Below, piece after piece: positions 25,257-35,896 of a stretch of DNA of 64,000 nucleotides; position 1 is the stretch's first letter; each line of letters opens with the position of its first letter. Under the pieces are notes generated by a model. That model searched no databases. It was given only the letters and a program-made list of their open reading frames with translations, and was not told the DNA's origin. Origin of the DNA: Dysgonomonas sp. HDW5A. GTDB lineage: Bacteria; Bacteroidota; Bacteroidia; Bacteroidales; Dysgonomonadaceae. The position numbers and the translations under genes are program-made. Location: assembly GCF_011299555.1 (NCBI RefSeq), contig NZ_CP049857.1, forward strand, positions 2,914,001 to 2,978,000, in the 5' to 3' direction.

Positions 25257-26348
25257 ATGAATCATAGCCTATTTAAATCATTGTCTTGTGTCTTATTCCT
25301 CTTGGGTAGTACTGTTTTGTCAGCCCAAGTTACCATAGGATCAGATAAAGCTGCTGTTTCAGGAGCATTATTACAGTTGAAACAATTCGAAACTGATGAT
25401 GCCCAGTCTAATGGACAAAGTACTGCTACTAAAGGGTTGGGTATGCCCTGTGTGTTACTTCAGGCACTTAATGGAGATTTGGCAACCTCTTTGGGACTAA
25501 CACCGGGATCATTGGATAAAGATACCCATGTGGGACTAACCGTATATAATGCCAGCGATATTTGTGCCTCTATTATTGCAGGAACTTATGTTTGGAATGG
25601 TACTTTCTGGCAATATTTAGGGGGAAGTTTAAAAAGAACAAATCAAGCATCTTTTGATGCTACAACCGGAATTCTTACCGATTATGAAGGTAATCAGTAT
25701 TCTACTAAAGTGTTTGGCACTAAGCGTTGGATGACTCAGAATTTACGAGCTATCCGCAAACCCGATGGAGCTTGTATCGATCCCATAGATGGTGTACGCT
25801 TTAACCCTGCAAAGAATAGTACGATAATGCCCGTCACTCAGGTTAGAGTATTGGGTATTATGCCTCCCGGCAATGTAAGCTATCTTGAGAATGGAGTGAC
25901 AAAAACGATGACCAATGAAGATTTTGTATCTGTATTCGGACTATTTTATACATGGAATCAAGCTATGTTAGCTTGTCCTGCCGGATGGCATTTAGCATCA
26001 GTACAAGATTGGGCAGACTTGGTTACAACCTTGGGCTCAGATAATATAGGTGCCAAAGTACGTGGAAATACCGGTGTCTCTTACAGGGCAAGTGATGGTA
26101 GTGCAGGTACTACTTATATATGGGGGATGAATGATCCTGTTGTAACTATATCGGGTTTTGATATTCTCCCCGCAGGATGGGTGCGCGAAGATGGTGTCAA
26201 TGCTGTTGCCTTTTCCAGTTCTGCGTATTTCTGGACTTCTGCCCCTGCCGGAGGATATCGATATTTGAGTTTTGCTTCTCCTACTTTATCTTATTTTGGC
26301 AGTGGTAATTTAAATTTCCGTTTTTCGGTGCGTTGTGTTCAGGATTAA
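25257..26348 (+). CDS. Secreted FISUMP-domain protein
   Basis: 363 aa from the ATG at 25257 (the upstream in-frame TTG at 25236 is not used, because the signal peptide NHSLFKSLSCVLFLLGSTVL starts here). The mature part begins SAQVTIGSDKAAVSGALLQL, in the style of the QVGINT proteins. The second half is a Fibrobacter-succinogenes-major-paralogous domain: YEGNQYSTKVFGTKRWMTQN, LACPAGWHLASVQDWADLVT, YFWTSAPAGGYRYLSF and RFSVRCVQD at the end. FISUMP proteins are surface or secreted proteins of unknown biochemical function. A TATCTTTG element lies at 25164-25171. Confidence 0.82.
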   Translation: MNHSLFKSLSCVLFLLGSTVLSAQVTIGSDKAAVSGALLQLKQFETDDAQSNGQSTATKGLGMPCVLLQALNGDLATSLGLTPGSLDKDTHVGLTVYNASDICASIIAGTYVWNGTFWQYLGGSLKRTNQASFDATTGILTDYEGNQYSTKVFGTKRWMTQNLRAIRKPDGACIDPIDGVRFNPAKNSTIMPVTQVRVLGIMPPGNVSYLENGVTKTMTNEDFVSVFGLFYTWNQAMLACPAGWHLASVQDWADLVTTLGSDNIGAKVRGNTGVSYRASDGSAGTTYIWGMNDPVVTISGFDILPAGWVREDGVNAVAFSSSAYFWTSAPAGGYRYLSFASPTLSYFGSGNLNFRFSVRCVQD

Positions 26349-26524
26349 ATTTTCTCATATAATTAATGTTTTTCTGAAAGGATGAACTGAAAAATCTTAC
26401 CTTTATTCTCAGACTTTATTTTTCACATAAGGCTTGTGAATTGTATATGGTTAGTATAATTGATTATATTTCAATGTTTAGTTTTACACCTGCTTCGCTT
26501 GTCAGCCAACGGTTACACTACTAG

Positions 26525-26580
26525 TGCATCAAGGCAAAATGAAAAACAAACCCGATAGGGTGCATTAGAAAAACTGAACA
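26525..26580 (+). repeat. Dispersed repeat with ATGAAAAACAAAC core, copy 2
   Basis: GCATCAAGGCAAAATGAAAA through CCCGATAGGGTGCATTAGAA, in the gap before the HTCS gene. It matches 35897-35960 and the reverse complement of 47905-47968 over about 55 bp. Confidence 0.65.
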
Positions 26581-26640
26581 TGTATTTCAACGATTGATTC
26601 GTACCATTAACTTTTTTCTTTTACTCATTATTTGAAACAC

Positions 26641-29600
26641 ATGAGAAAATATATATTATCTCTCGTATTTCTTTTACATACATTATTTATGATATGCCCT
26701 TTTACGATAAAGGGTAAGAACGATTATCGCTTCAGAACCTTTTCGCCTGAAGGGGGATTTTATTACGATGGTGTAAAATCGATTAAGCAAGATGCCAATG
26801 GCTTCATCTGGATACTGATGGATAACGATCTCTATCGTTTCGACGGCTATCAATACAAACGTTATTACAACTATTTCAAAACCCTTGATACTTCGAGCCG
26901 ATGGCTTTTCAACGACATGGGTTCTGATTCTTCAGGACATTTGTTGGTTGCAACAAGTAATGGGGTATATAGGTATAATAATAGTTCCGATTCTTTTATC
27001 GAACTACTCGACTCTAATACTTCAGGTTTAAGAATAGATTATCAAGATAATATATGGGTACGCCGCGAAGGGTTGTTAATGAAATACGATGTCCGATTAA
27101 AAACATGGAATACCGTCGAGTATGAAGGTGAAGCCTTATCAGGAATTAATTACTGCGATGGTGATAAGTTGACATGGTTTATTGCTTCAACCAAAGGCGA
27201 AATTTTTGAATACGATTATTCTAAGAATGATATAAAGAAAGTATTTTCTTTTCCGGCTTCGTCTTACATCCAAACTATCCGAAAAGCAGGTAATAAATTA
27301 TGGGTCTTGATTTCCGATCAGGGACTTTACCGCATCGATATAAATACATGGAAAATAGAAGAACATTTCGATTTTTTCTATCAGCATGACACCGGTCATA
27401 TTTTAGCAAAAACCTTTTATCTGGACAAAAACGGGCAAATATGGATCGGAACACAGAGAGGTTTGTATATTCTCAACCCTCAGACCAAGCAATATACACT
27501 TCATCTTCATTCCAAATCAGAACCCTTTAGTTTGCCTGATAACTCAATTTGGGCAATTTCAGAAGACAAGCAGCAAAATATATGGATCGGAACTTATTCG
27601 GGTGGATTATGCTATGTGAATCTCGAAGAGAAAGCCAGTTTTAAGACTTACACTGTGGGATTAGGACAACTGAATCATAGTCTGGTGAGTGGTTTTGCCG
27701 AAGATACTAATTATCTGTGGATAGCCACCGAAGGTGGAGGACTGAACAGAATGGACAAGAAAAGCGAACAGTTTAGCTATTACCAAAACAGACCAGATGG
27801 CAATAGCCTTGCATACGACAATATAAAATCGTTGGCAATGGATGGGAATCAGAATCTTTGGATCTCGATGTTTCGGGGCGGATTGGATTATTATAACCAG
27901 AAAACCAATCGTTTTACACATTTCAAAAAAGAAAAAGAGAACGAAAATAGCCTTCTTTTTAATGACTTACGCAAGATTGTTCTCGAGCCCGATTCGGGTT
28001 TATGGATTGCCTATCAATTAAACAAACTGGTTGTCTCTTTCTATTCGTTTAAAGACAAAACGTTTACTCATTATTATTTCGGAGAATCCGACAATAGTTA
28101 TTATATCTACGATATGTGTAAAGATGCCCGTAATAATTTATGGATTATTACGCACAAAAATATATATCGGATGGATATAGCCACTCGCTCGGTGGTTGAA
28201 GTCCCGTTAAAAGACTCTTTCTATCTGAATGCACAGACTATTTCGGCAGACAACAACAATAATATATGGATTGGTACGATTGGTAACGGATTGGTAAAAT
28301 ACGATATTCAAACATCTCGATTTACTGTTTTCGATGATATACTGAAATTTAATGCTTCGTCCATTTATAGCCTCTGTGCAGATGGGGACAACAATATGTG
28401 GATGGGTACGGACAACGGATTGTTCAGATACAGTCCCGTAGATAGTATATTCTTCAGATTCGATAAAAAAGATGGCGTACAAGGACAAGTATATTATCCC
28501 TTATCATCTTTACGGAGCAAGGACGGAAGCCTTTATTTCGGAGGCTCCAATGGTTTTACACGGGTTAATCCACACGAAATATCGTCCAATACATTTAAAC
28601 CACGAGCTATTATATCCGATTTTCTGGTCGATAATATCTCAGTGAAGCCTTACAGTGAAAATTCGGAGGATGAGGTGATAGAAAGATTTAATGATGAAAT
28701 TGTACTCGATTATACACAAGTCAATTTCGGCTTTCACTTTTCGTCCGATAACTATCTGATACCCGAGAAAAACCGTTTTCGTTTCCGACTCAAAGGATAC
28801 GATGACCGATGGATAGAGGTCGATGCTTCGAGTCGGAGTGCCTTTTATTCGAAGGTTCCCCCCGGCGAATATACTTTCGAGGTGATGACGGCTAATAATG
28901 ATGGTCTTTGGAACGAAACTCCCACTGTTATAAAGATCAAACGATTGCCTGCACCATGGCTGAGTTGGCAGGCCTATGTTATCTATTGCCTTTTATTGGC
29001 AGGGCTTACCTATGTGGTTGTACGCTATTACAATCAGCAGAAGAAACTCAAATTACAGATTTATCTTGATCAGGTCGATAAAAACAAAAAAGAAGAGATA
29101 CACCAATCGCAACTTCGCTTTTTTACCAATATATCGCATGATTTCAGAACGCCTTTGTCGCTAATTCTTGCCGCATTGGATAAATTGAGGCTCGAAGGGC
29201 TCAAAGAATACTATTATCATCTGTTGAATAACAATGCACAACGGCTGCTCAATCTGGTAAACGAATTGATGGATTTCAGAACTGTGGAAAACGGTAAAAT
29301 GAAACTGCATATTCAGCCAATCGACCTGAATAGCTTTATCGAAAAAATAGCATTCGATTTTCAGGACTATGCCAAGCAACGTGATATCAGTTTCGCTATA
29401 ATAACGGATAACTCGTTGCCTCCATCGGTATTAGTAGATAAACAGGTAATGGAGAAGATAGTAATGAACTTGCTTCACAATGCCTTTAAATATACCAAAG
29501 ACGGAGGATGTGTGAGTATTGAAATATATGCGTCCCGAAAAACATTCACTTCTGCATACGAAAACGGATTTACGATCAATAACGACAGTCAGTTTGATAA

Positions 29601-30750
29601 TCAATATGCCATAGCTGTCCGTGATTCGGGTATAGGTATATCCAAAGATTCAATAGAAAATGTTTTCGAGCGGTTTTATAAAGTAAAGACCGTAAACTTC
29701 GATTCGCATCTCGGTACAGGGATCGGCTTGGCGTTGGTGAAAAGCCTCGTGTTGTTACATAAAGGATCGATCAGTATTTATAGCCAGCGCGAGAAAGGTA
29801 CGGATATGGTAGTTAGCTTTTCGATTGATGCCTCTGTGTATAAAGACGAAGATTTTGTGAAGGATGAATCTGTGGACAACGCTACATTGACCGCTCCTGT
29901 ATATATGGATGAAGAGCCTGCCGAAAATATTGCTCTTTCGCCAACAAACGACGATATATTGTTGCGCGATAAGAAACGTATTCTCATAGCCGAAGATAAT
30001 GATGACTTACGAAAACTGATTGCCGAATCGCTACGACCTCATTATGAAGTAATAGAGGCGGGTAATGGATTACTAGCTTATAAGTTACTCGACGATATGG
30101 AAGTTGACCTTATTCTCAGCGATATAATGATGCCCGAAATGGATGGTATTACCTTATGTCGTAAGGTGAAAAGCGACATTAATATATCGCATATTCCGTT
30201 TATATTGCTGACCGCCAAAACCGGATTGGAAAGCAAATTGGAGGGAGCCGATTCGGGAGCTGATACCTATTTCGAAAAGCCTGTCGATTTTAATTTGCTC
30301 AGGCTTACAATACAAAACATACTCAAACGTCAACAACAGCTTAAAGACTATTATGCTAAAAACTATTTTGTAGATAGTTCGGAGCTTTCTACCAATCAGC
30401 AAGACAATAAGTTTTTGAAGAAATTCATAGAAATATTAGATCAGAATATCGATCAACCCGAAATGGATGTTAATTACATTGCTTCTCAGCTTTCGATGAG
30501 CCGAAGCAAGCTTTATAGTAAGATAAAGAGCATGACTGATAAATCGATAGTCGAATTTATATTGAGTTACCGTCTTCGCAAAGCCGCCCGTATGATTGTG
30601 GAAGAAGATGTCTCAATGCGTGATGTAATGGAACAAATCGGAATCGAAAGTCAGTCGTACTTTACACGAGCCTTTAAAAAAGAATTTGGCGATACGCCCA
30701 CCGCTTTTGCAGCCAAACACAAAAAAGGCAAAAGCGATAGTAGTTTGTAG
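26641..30750 (+). CDS. Hybrid two-component system regulator (HTCS), AraC output
   Basis: 1369 aa from the ATG at 26641 (a TTG three codons earlier also stays in frame). Signal or anchor segment 1-28, periplasmic two-propeller sensor made of Reg_prop repeats (about 30-650; DANGFIWILMDNDLYRFDGY, NIWIGTYSGGLC), Y_Y_Y domain (about 690-765), transmembrane segment about 773-795 (AYVIYCLLLAGLTYVVV), HisKA with phospho-His in NISHDFRTPLSL (about 833), HATPase (about 935-1065), receiver domain with Asp in LILSDIMMPEMDG (about 1160) and C-terminal AraC HTH (about 1265-1365). HTCS proteins sense oligosaccharides and activate polysaccharide utilisation genes. Likely targets are the GH run downstream and susCD (inference). 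Confidence 0.95.
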   Translation: MRKYILSLVFLLHTLFMICPFTIKGKNDYRFRTFSPEGGFYYDGVKSIKQDANGFIWILMDNDLYRFDGYQYKRYYNYFKTLDTSSRWLFNDMGSDSSGHLLVATSNGVYRYNNSSDSFIELLDSNTSGLRIDYQDNIWVRREGLLMKYDVRLKTWNTVEYEGEALSGINYCDGDKLTWFIASTKGEIFEYDYSKNDIKKVFSFPASSYIQTIRKAGNKLWVLISDQGLYRIDINTWKIEEHFDFFYQHDTGHILAKTFYLDKNGQIWIGTQRGLYILNPQTKQYTLHLHSKSEPFSLPDNSIWAISEDKQQNIWIGTYSGGLCYVNLEEKASFKTYTVGLGQLNHSLVSGFAEDTNYLWIATEGGGLNRMDKKSEQFSYYQNRPDGNSLAYDNIKSLAMDGNQNLWISMFRGGLDYYNQKTNRFTHFKKEKENENSLLFNDLRKIVLEPDSGLWIAYQLNKLVVSFYSFKDKTFTHYYFGESDNSYYIYDMCKDARNNLWIITHKNIYRMDIATRSVVEVPLKDSFYLNAQTISADNNNNIWIGTIGNGLVKYDIQTSRFTVFDDILKFNASSIYSLCADGDNNMWMGTDNGLFRYSPVDSIFFRFDKKDGVQGQVYYPLSSLRSKDGSLYFGGSNGFTRVNPHEISSNTFKPRAIISDFLVDNISVKPYSENSEDEVIERFNDEIVLDYTQVNFGFHFSSDNYLIPEKNRFRFRLKGYDDRWIEVDASSRSAFYSKVPPGEYTFEVMTANNDGLWNETPTVIKIKRLPAPWLSWQAYVIYCLLLAGLTYVVVRYYNQQKKLKLQIYLDQVDKNKKEEIHQSQLRFFTNISHDFRTPLSLILAALDKLRLEGLKEYYYHLLNNNAQRLLNLVNELMDFRTVENGKMKLHIQPIDLNSFIEKIAFDFQDYAKQRDISFAIITDNSLPPSVLVDKQVMEKIVMNLLHNAFKYTKDGGCVSIEIYASRKTFTSAYENGFTINNDSQFDNQYAIAVRDSGIGISKDSIENVFERFYKVKTVNFDSHLGTGIGLALVKSLVLLHKGSISIYSQREKGTDMVVSFSIDASVYKDEDFVKDESVDNATLTAPVYMDEEPAENIALSPTNDDILLRDKKRILIAEDNDDLRKLIAESLRPHYEVIEAGNGLLAYKLLDDMEVDLILSDIMMPEMDGITLCRKVKSDINISHIPFILLTAKTGLESKLEGADSGADTYFEKPVDFNLLRLTIQNILKRQQQLKDYYAKNYFVDSSELSTNQQDNKFLKKFIEILDQNIDQPEMDVNYIASQLSMSRSKLYSKIKSMTDKSIVEFILSYRLRKAARMIVEEDVSMRDVMEQIGIESQSYFTRAFKKEFGDTPTAFAAKHKKGKSDSSL

Positions 30751-30760
30751 TATAGGGGGG

Positions 30761-30818
30761 GAGTATTGTATACGCCCTCTATTTATTGAACAATATATTC
30801 CGGCGTATGCAGTACTGC
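30761..30818 (+). terminator. Hairpin after the HTCS gene
   Basis: AGTATTGTATACGCC pairs with GGCGTATGCAGTACT over 15 positions (two G-T pairs) around a 25-nt loop, just after the stop at 30750. Probable terminator separating regulator and enzymes. Confidence 0.6.
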
Positions 30819-30955
30819 CTCTGTGAAGTATTATAAAGCAAATAAGACAAAATAAAAGTCAGATAGGGCAAAATCAATTGGAGAGTTAAGAATACTTTTG
30901 TTGGTATAATCATTTGCATTAATAGGTTTGACCTTAAATTACATGATCTTATACT

Positions 30956-32116
30956 ATGAAAATCAACACTACTGTCTGGCTTGTAATACTCTATTTGTTT
31001 ATTAGTCTTTGCTTAGAGAGCAAGGCACAACCTAGTTACGTTCTGACAGACAGGCGGGCTTTACAAGCTACACTTGATAAAGTTGCAGACTGGCAAATCA
31101 ACCACTTTAATTACTCAAAGGCAGGCAGTGCCGGACATTTGCATGACGCAGGAATAGATGCGTGGACAAATGCCACCCTTTATCTCGGAATGGCAGAATG
31201 GTCTGCCATTTCGGATAATGGGCCAAAATATTATAAGTGGTTAAATAAAATTGGTGACGAAAATAACTGGCAGATACCTGACAATTTTAAAAATATGCCT
31301 AAATACAGTCTGTATCATGCCGATGAACTGTGTATTGGTCAGTTCTACCTCAATATGTATTCTGTTTTCCGTAAAAAGAAAATGATGGAGGCCACCTTGA
31401 AACGTGCCGATTGGATAATGGCTAATCCTCCAAGTGAGGATATGAAAAATACAAGCAAGCAGACATGGACATGGTGCGATGCTCTGTTTATGGCTCCGCC
31501 CGTTTACGCTAATCTGGCCAAGTTAACAGGTGATAATCGCTATTTACAATTTATGGATCAGCAATTTAAACTCACCTATGATTATTTATACGATAAAGAA
31601 TATAAACTGTTTTTCAGAGACGATCGCTTTTTTGATAAAACAGAGGTAAATGGTCAGAAAGTATTCTGGGGAAGAGGCAACGGATGGGTAGCAGCAGGAT
31701 TGGTAAATATACTGAAAGCTTTACCCGAAGATTCACCGTTGAGACCTTTTTATGAAAACCTGTTTTCGGAATTAGTCGATAGTTTGGTGAATCTGCAATC
31801 CGACAATGGATTTTGGCATGCAAGCTTGCTTGATCCCGATCAGTATCCTTCGCCCGAAACCAGCGCTACGGCTCTCATAGCCTATGCTTTGGCGTATGGT
31901 ATCAATAACGACTTGTTGAGTAACGGCAAGTATACAATGGCTTTGAAAAAAGCATGGATTGCTCTCGATTCGGCAATTGGCAGTGATGGAAAATTGGGAT
32001 GGGTACAACCTATTGGAGCTGATCCAAAGAAAGTGACCGAAGACATGACCGCCGTATATGGGGTAGGGGCTTTACTGATGGCAGGAGCAGAAATATATAA
32101 AATGGATGTGTATTAG
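30956..32116 (+). CDS. GH105-type unsaturated rhamnogalacturonyl/uronyl hydrolase
   Basis: 386 aa. Signal peptide ending ESKA. An (alpha/alpha)6 barrel protein of the YteR/GH105 group: HDAGIDAWTNATLYLGMAEW, YHADELCIGQFYLNMYSVF, catalytic-Asp region TWTWCDALFMAPPVYANLAK (Asp about residue 171), WGRGNGWVAAGLVNILKALP and SPETSATALIAYALAYGINN. It removes the unsaturated uronic acid left at the non-reducing end by polysaccharide lyases, so the target glycan contains uronic acid and a lyase should be encoded elsewhere. First of four enzymes on the same strand. Confidence 0.9.
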   Translation: MKINTTVWLVILYLFISLCLESKAQPSYVLTDRRALQATLDKVADWQINHFNYSKAGSAGHLHDAGIDAWTNATLYLGMAEWSAISDNGPKYYKWLNKIGDENNWQIPDNFKNMPKYSLYHADELCIGQFYLNMYSVFRKKKMMEATLKRADWIMANPPSEDMKNTSKQTWTWCDALFMAPPVYANLAKLTGDNRYLQFMDQQFKLTYDYLYDKEYKLFFRDDRFFDKTEVNGQKVFWGRGNGWVAAGLVNILKALPEDSPLRPFYENLFSELVDSLVNLQSDNGFWHASLLDPDQYPSPETSATALIAYALAYGINNDLLSNGKYTMALKKAWIALDSAIGSDGKLGWVQPIGADPKKVTEDMTAVYGVGALLMAGAEIYKMDVY

Positions 32117-32130
32117 ACTCTTTAAATAAC

Positions 32131-32192
32131 CCATGTAGGGGAGAACCTATGTGTTCATCCGAAGAGGGTAGACGCCCAGGTCTATCCCTGGA
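32131..32192 (+). repeat. Two back-to-back hairpins (GTAGGGG-type intergenic repeat)
   Basis: CATGTAGG / CCTATGTG, then AGGGTAGAC / GTCTATCCCT, richer in GC than its surroundings, between the GH105 and GH2 genes. The look (GTAGGGGAGAACCTATGTG) is that of palindromic elements dispersed in many bacterial genomes. Only one copy was seen in this window. Confidence 0.45.
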
Positions 32193-32227
32193 GTGAGAAT
32201 AATTATAAATACTTAATCATACTTACT

Positions 32228-34345
32228 ATGAGATTATTAGCCGGTTTATTATTGAGCTTTTCGCTTGTTGTTGGAGGCTTTGCGAGAGATGTAGAGTCTT
32301 TTAATGAGGGTTGGTTGTTCAAGAAAGGACCTTTTCCAACCGATCAGATACTGTTTCAATCGGGCTTCGATCAGAGGTGGCAGGATGTAATCATTCCCCA
32401 TACCTGGAATGCGATTGATATGCAGAATGACAAGAATAATTTTTATGCAGGAGAAGCTTTCTATAAAAAAACATACCGTCCCGATGCTTCGATGAAAGAC
32501 AAACGCATCTTTCTCAATTTCGAAGGGGTTGCATCCGTAGCCGAATTGTATGTAAACGGTACATTTGCAGGCAATCATAAAGGAGGCTATTCGGCATTTA
32601 CGATAGAGATATCTAAACTCTTGAAATTTGGAGAGGATAACGAAATATTACTAAAAGTTGATAACTCATCACGTCCCGATGTTGTGCCGATCAATCATAC
32701 ACTTTTTGGAGTGTATGGAGGAATGTATCGTCCCGTGCATCTGATCATTACAGAAAAAGTAAACATAGCGGTAACCGATTATGCTTCGCCCGGAATTTAT
32801 ATCAGTCAAAAGAATGTAACGAATAAGTCGGCAGATGTGAATGTCGAAATCAAAATAGAGAATAAAAACCGAGAAGCGAAACGTGTTCAGCTACTTACTT
32901 CTATTTATGATATGGATGGTAAGTTAAAGCTAAAGAAAGAAACTGCCATAAATGTACTGCCTCAGGGTAGGCAATTCTATAATCAGAATTTTACAATTAC
33001 CAATCCCCATCTTTGGCAAGGTCTCGAAGACCCCTATTTATATAAAGTGGTAACACAGATTTTGTCGAACGGAACGGTTATAGATGAAGTAATTCAGCCT
33101 TTAGGTTTGAGGCATTTTGAACTCAAAGCCGCAGACGGAATGTATCTCAACGGGAAAAAAGTACCCATGTATGGCGTTTGCCGCCATCAGGACTGGTGGC
33201 AATCGGGTAGTGCATTGACCAACGAGCAGCACGATGCCGATTTGGCAATTATAAAAGAAATAGGAGCTACCACCATACGTCTGGCACACTATCAGCAATC
33301 GGAATATTTCTATTCGAAGTGCGACAGTATCGGGTTTATGATCTGGGCAGAGATTCCCTTCGTAAATAGGGTTTCTACTAAAGAAGCCGATAATGCCAAA
33401 CAGCAAATAACTGAGCTTATCCGTCAGAATTACAATCATCCATCCATATATACTTGGGGATTGCACAACGAAGTATATACACCGATCAATTATACAGCTT
33501 CGTTAACAACTGAGCTTCACGATCTGGCAAAGTCCGAAGATCCTTACAGGTATACGGTATCGGTAAACGGATACGGCGATCCGGGGCATGGCGTGAATAT
33601 GAATGCCGATATACAGGGTATCAATCGGTATTTCGGATGGTACGAAAAAAAGATTCAGGATATGGAGCCTTGGATAGAAGGAATGGAAAAAGAGTATCCC
33701 GATTATAAAATAATGTTGGCAGAATACGGAACGGAGGCTAATATCTATCATCAACAAGAAGTGGTGGGTGATGTGGGCGACTGCTGCGGATTCGATAAAC
33801 AGTATAACGAAACTTTTGCCACCCGGTTCCACGAAATTCAATGGGGGTATATTGCTAATCATCCCTATTTGTTGGCTTCCTATCTATGGAATACGTTCGA
33901 TTTTGCAACACCTGCATCTTCACAAGGAGGAGTTGAGGCACGTAACATGAAAGGTTTGGTAACCTTCGACCGTAAGTTAAAGAAAGACCCTTTCTATTGG
34001 TATAAGGCCAATTGGAGCAAAGATCCTGTTTTGTATTTAACTCAACGCAGGGCAACCGAACGGGAGAATAAAATAACACCCGTAACCGTCTATTCAAATA
34101 TAGGAGTACCTCAGTTATTTGTTAATGGGGTGGAGGTTAAAAATTACAAGAAGGGAACAACCCATGTTCATTACATTTTTGAGAATATAGAATTGCAGGA
34201 AGGGGTAAATGAAATTGAGGTAAAAGCTTCATACAAAGGTGAAACGTATGACGATAAAATCCAATGGAACTATGAACGAAACCGAAATACAAGGTCAGAT
34301 ATACGTAAACCTCAGGAAAATAAAAATGAACATATAGGGTTGTAA
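32228..34345 (+). CDS. GH2 beta-galactosidase/beta-glucuronidase-type enzyme
   Basis: 705 aa. Signal peptide MRLLAGLLLSFSLVVGGFA, N-terminal sugar-binding jelly roll (about 25-185; VIIPHTWNAIDMQNDKNNFY), Ig-like domain (about 190-290), TIM barrel (about 300-580) with YGVCRHQDWWQSG, acid/base Glu in NHPSIYTWGLHNEVYT (about 416) and nucleophile Glu in IMLAEYGTEAN (about 498), then a C-terminal domain. Shorter than LacZ. Exact specificity (Gal, GlcA or other) is open. It is exported, so it acts in the periplasm or at the surface on oligosaccharides taken in by SusCD. Confidence 0.92.
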   Translation: MRLLAGLLLSFSLVVGGFARDVESFNEGWLFKKGPFPTDQILFQSGFDQRWQDVIIPHTWNAIDMQNDKNNFYAGEAFYKKTYRPDASMKDKRIFLNFEGVASVAELYVNGTFAGNHKGGYSAFTIEISKLLKFGEDNEILLKVDNSSRPDVVPINHTLFGVYGGMYRPVHLIITEKVNIAVTDYASPGIYISQKNVTNKSADVNVEIKIENKNREAKRVQLLTSIYDMDGKLKLKKETAINVLPQGRQFYNQNFTITNPHLWQGLEDPYLYKVVTQILSNGTVIDEVIQPLGLRHFELKAADGMYLNGKKVPMYGVCRHQDWWQSGSALTNEQHDADLAIIKEIGATTIRLAHYQQSEYFYSKCDSIGFMIWAEIPFVNRVSTKEADNAKQQITELIRQNYNHPSIYTWGLHNEVYTPINYTASLTTELHDLAKSEDPYRYTVSVNGYGDPGHGVNMNADIQGINRYFGWYEKKIQDMEPWIEGMEKEYPDYKIMLAEYGTEANIYHQQEVVGDVGDCCGFDKQYNETFATRFHEIQWGYIANHPYLLASYLWNTFDFATPASSQGGVEARNMKGLVTFDRKLKKDPFYWYKANWSKDPVLYLTQRRATERENKITPVTVYSNIGVPQLFVNGVEVKNYKKGTTHVHYIFENIELQEGVNEIEVKASYKGETYDDKIQWNYERNRNTRSDIRKPQENKNEHIGL

Positions 34346-34387
34346 GGTTAAAGACCGTCTAAATATTACTTTTTTAAGTTATAAATC

Positions 34388-35830
34388 ATGAAAAAAATAC
34401 TATTTTTGATTATTCTTATATCTAATATTGCATTTACACAAGGTTTTGCACAAACTAAAAGGTCGTCAATACCATTACAACATGGGACTCATCGATTAGG
34501 TAAGCGTACGGATGCCGAGATGCAAAAATGGAGACAATATGGCTTAGGTCAGTTTATCCATTGGGGTGTATATGCAATAGCCGGAGGTCATTGGAATGGA
34601 AAGTATTATCCCGGAGCGGCCGAATGGATACGTTCTTGGAAAGAGATGCCTGACGAAGATTACGATAATCTTTACAAACAATTTAACCCTACTGCATTCG
34701 ATGCGAAAAAATGGGCTAAACAGGCAAAGTATATGGGAGCCAAATACATGATTATAACGACTAAACATCATGATGGATTTTGTATCTGGCCAAGTAAATA
34801 TACCGACTATACAATAAAAAATACTCCCTATCAAAAAGACCTCTTGAAAGAGATTGTAGATGCTTACGATGCCGAAGGTATTGATGTATATCTCTATTTT
34901 TCGATTATCGACTGGCATCAGAAAGGATATAGAAGTGCCCTACCTGCAACTACGGAGGAGAAAGCCGGTTATGAGGAATTCAAGCAGTTTACCCGTAATC
35001 AGTTGATCGAGTTGCTCACCAATTATCCCACAGCCAAAGGGCTTTGGTTTGATGGAACTTGGGATAAGGCATGGATAGAGGAAGCTAAATTTACGGATGA
35101 TCTGGAGACTGAGATGAGAGCATTGCGTCCCGGACTGATTATAGGAAGCCGTTTCAGAGCGGATGAAAACGGCAAGCGTCACTTCGATTCGAATGGCGAT
35201 TTGATGGGCGATTATGAGCAGGGGTGGGAGCGTGATCTACCCAATTCCATTGCAGATGTTAATGGCAACGATTGGGATTGTGTGATGACTATACCCGAAA
35301 ATCAATGGGGCTATCATTCCGATTGGAGAGGCTATGTGAAAACCTCGTATGACTTGATTGATATGCTGGTAAGGTCGGTTTCGATGGATGGCAATTTTGT
35401 ACTGAATTTTGGACCTGACGGAAAAGGAAATATCCGTCCCGAAGAAAGCAAAATAGCTCAGGAGATGGGAGACTGGATGAAAGTAAACAGCGAAGCTATT
35501 TATGGATGTTCATACACCGGTCTTAAAAAGCAGGGATGGGGATATTTTACTCAAAAGGATAATAAAATATACTTGACTGTTTTTAATAGACCGATCAATA
35601 ATATGCTTCATGTTGAAATACCTAAAGGCGGTATAAAGCCTGTAAAAGCCTATTTTCTGTCAGGAAATAAGTCGGTAGATATTATAAATGCAGGACGAAA
35701 CAAGCAAAATAACAGCTTGTATAATATTGCTTTACCTGCTGATTATATATCGGGACAACCTTTTGTGATTGTATTGGAAATAGAGAAAAGTGCAGAAGAT
35801 AAAGACATTTATCAACAGGCATTGACCTGA
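34388..35830 (+). CDS. GH29 alpha-L-fucosidase
   Basis: 480 aa. Signal peptide ending GFA. Catalytic TIM barrel: YGLGQFIHWGVYAIAGGHWN, YMIITTKHHDGFCIWPSKYT, IDVYLYFSIIDWH, and nucleophile Asp222 in KGLWFDGTWD. A C-terminal beta-sandwich follows (about 390-470). Length is usual for GH29 (about 450-500). It releases alpha-L-fucose. It lies 43 nt after the GH2 gene and is likely co-transcribed. Confidence 0.93.
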   Translation: MKKILFLIILISNIAFTQGFAQTKRSSIPLQHGTHRLGKRTDAEMQKWRQYGLGQFIHWGVYAIAGGHWNGKYYPGAAEWIRSWKEMPDEDYDNLYKQFNPTAFDAKKWAKQAKYMGAKYMIITTKHHDGFCIWPSKYTDYTIKNTPYQKDLLKEIVDAYDAEGIDVYLYFSIIDWHQKGYRSALPATTEEKAGYEEFKQFTRNQLIELLTNYPTAKGLWFDGTWDKAWIEEAKFTDDLETEMRALRPGLIIGSRFRADENGKRHFDSNGDLMGDYEQGWERDLPNSIADVNGNDWDCVMTIPENQWGYHSDWRGYVKTSYDLIDMLVRSVSMDGNFVLNFGPDGKGNIRPEESKIAQEMGDWMKVNSEAIYGCSYTGLKKQGWGYFTQKDNKIYLTVFNRPINNMLHVEIPKGGIKPVKAYFLSGNKSVDIINAGRNKQNNSLYNIALPADYISGQPFVIVLEIEKSAEDKDIYQQALT

Positions 35831-35896
35831 TAAGGGGGAGCTGTATTTAGATATTCTATTGTTATTCTATCACCGATGTACAGTCTTGATCTCTAG

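Noticed and set aside
26632-26640. TTG start for the HTCS gene
   Set aside because: The ATG at 26641 three codons later gives the same signal segment and is the normal start.
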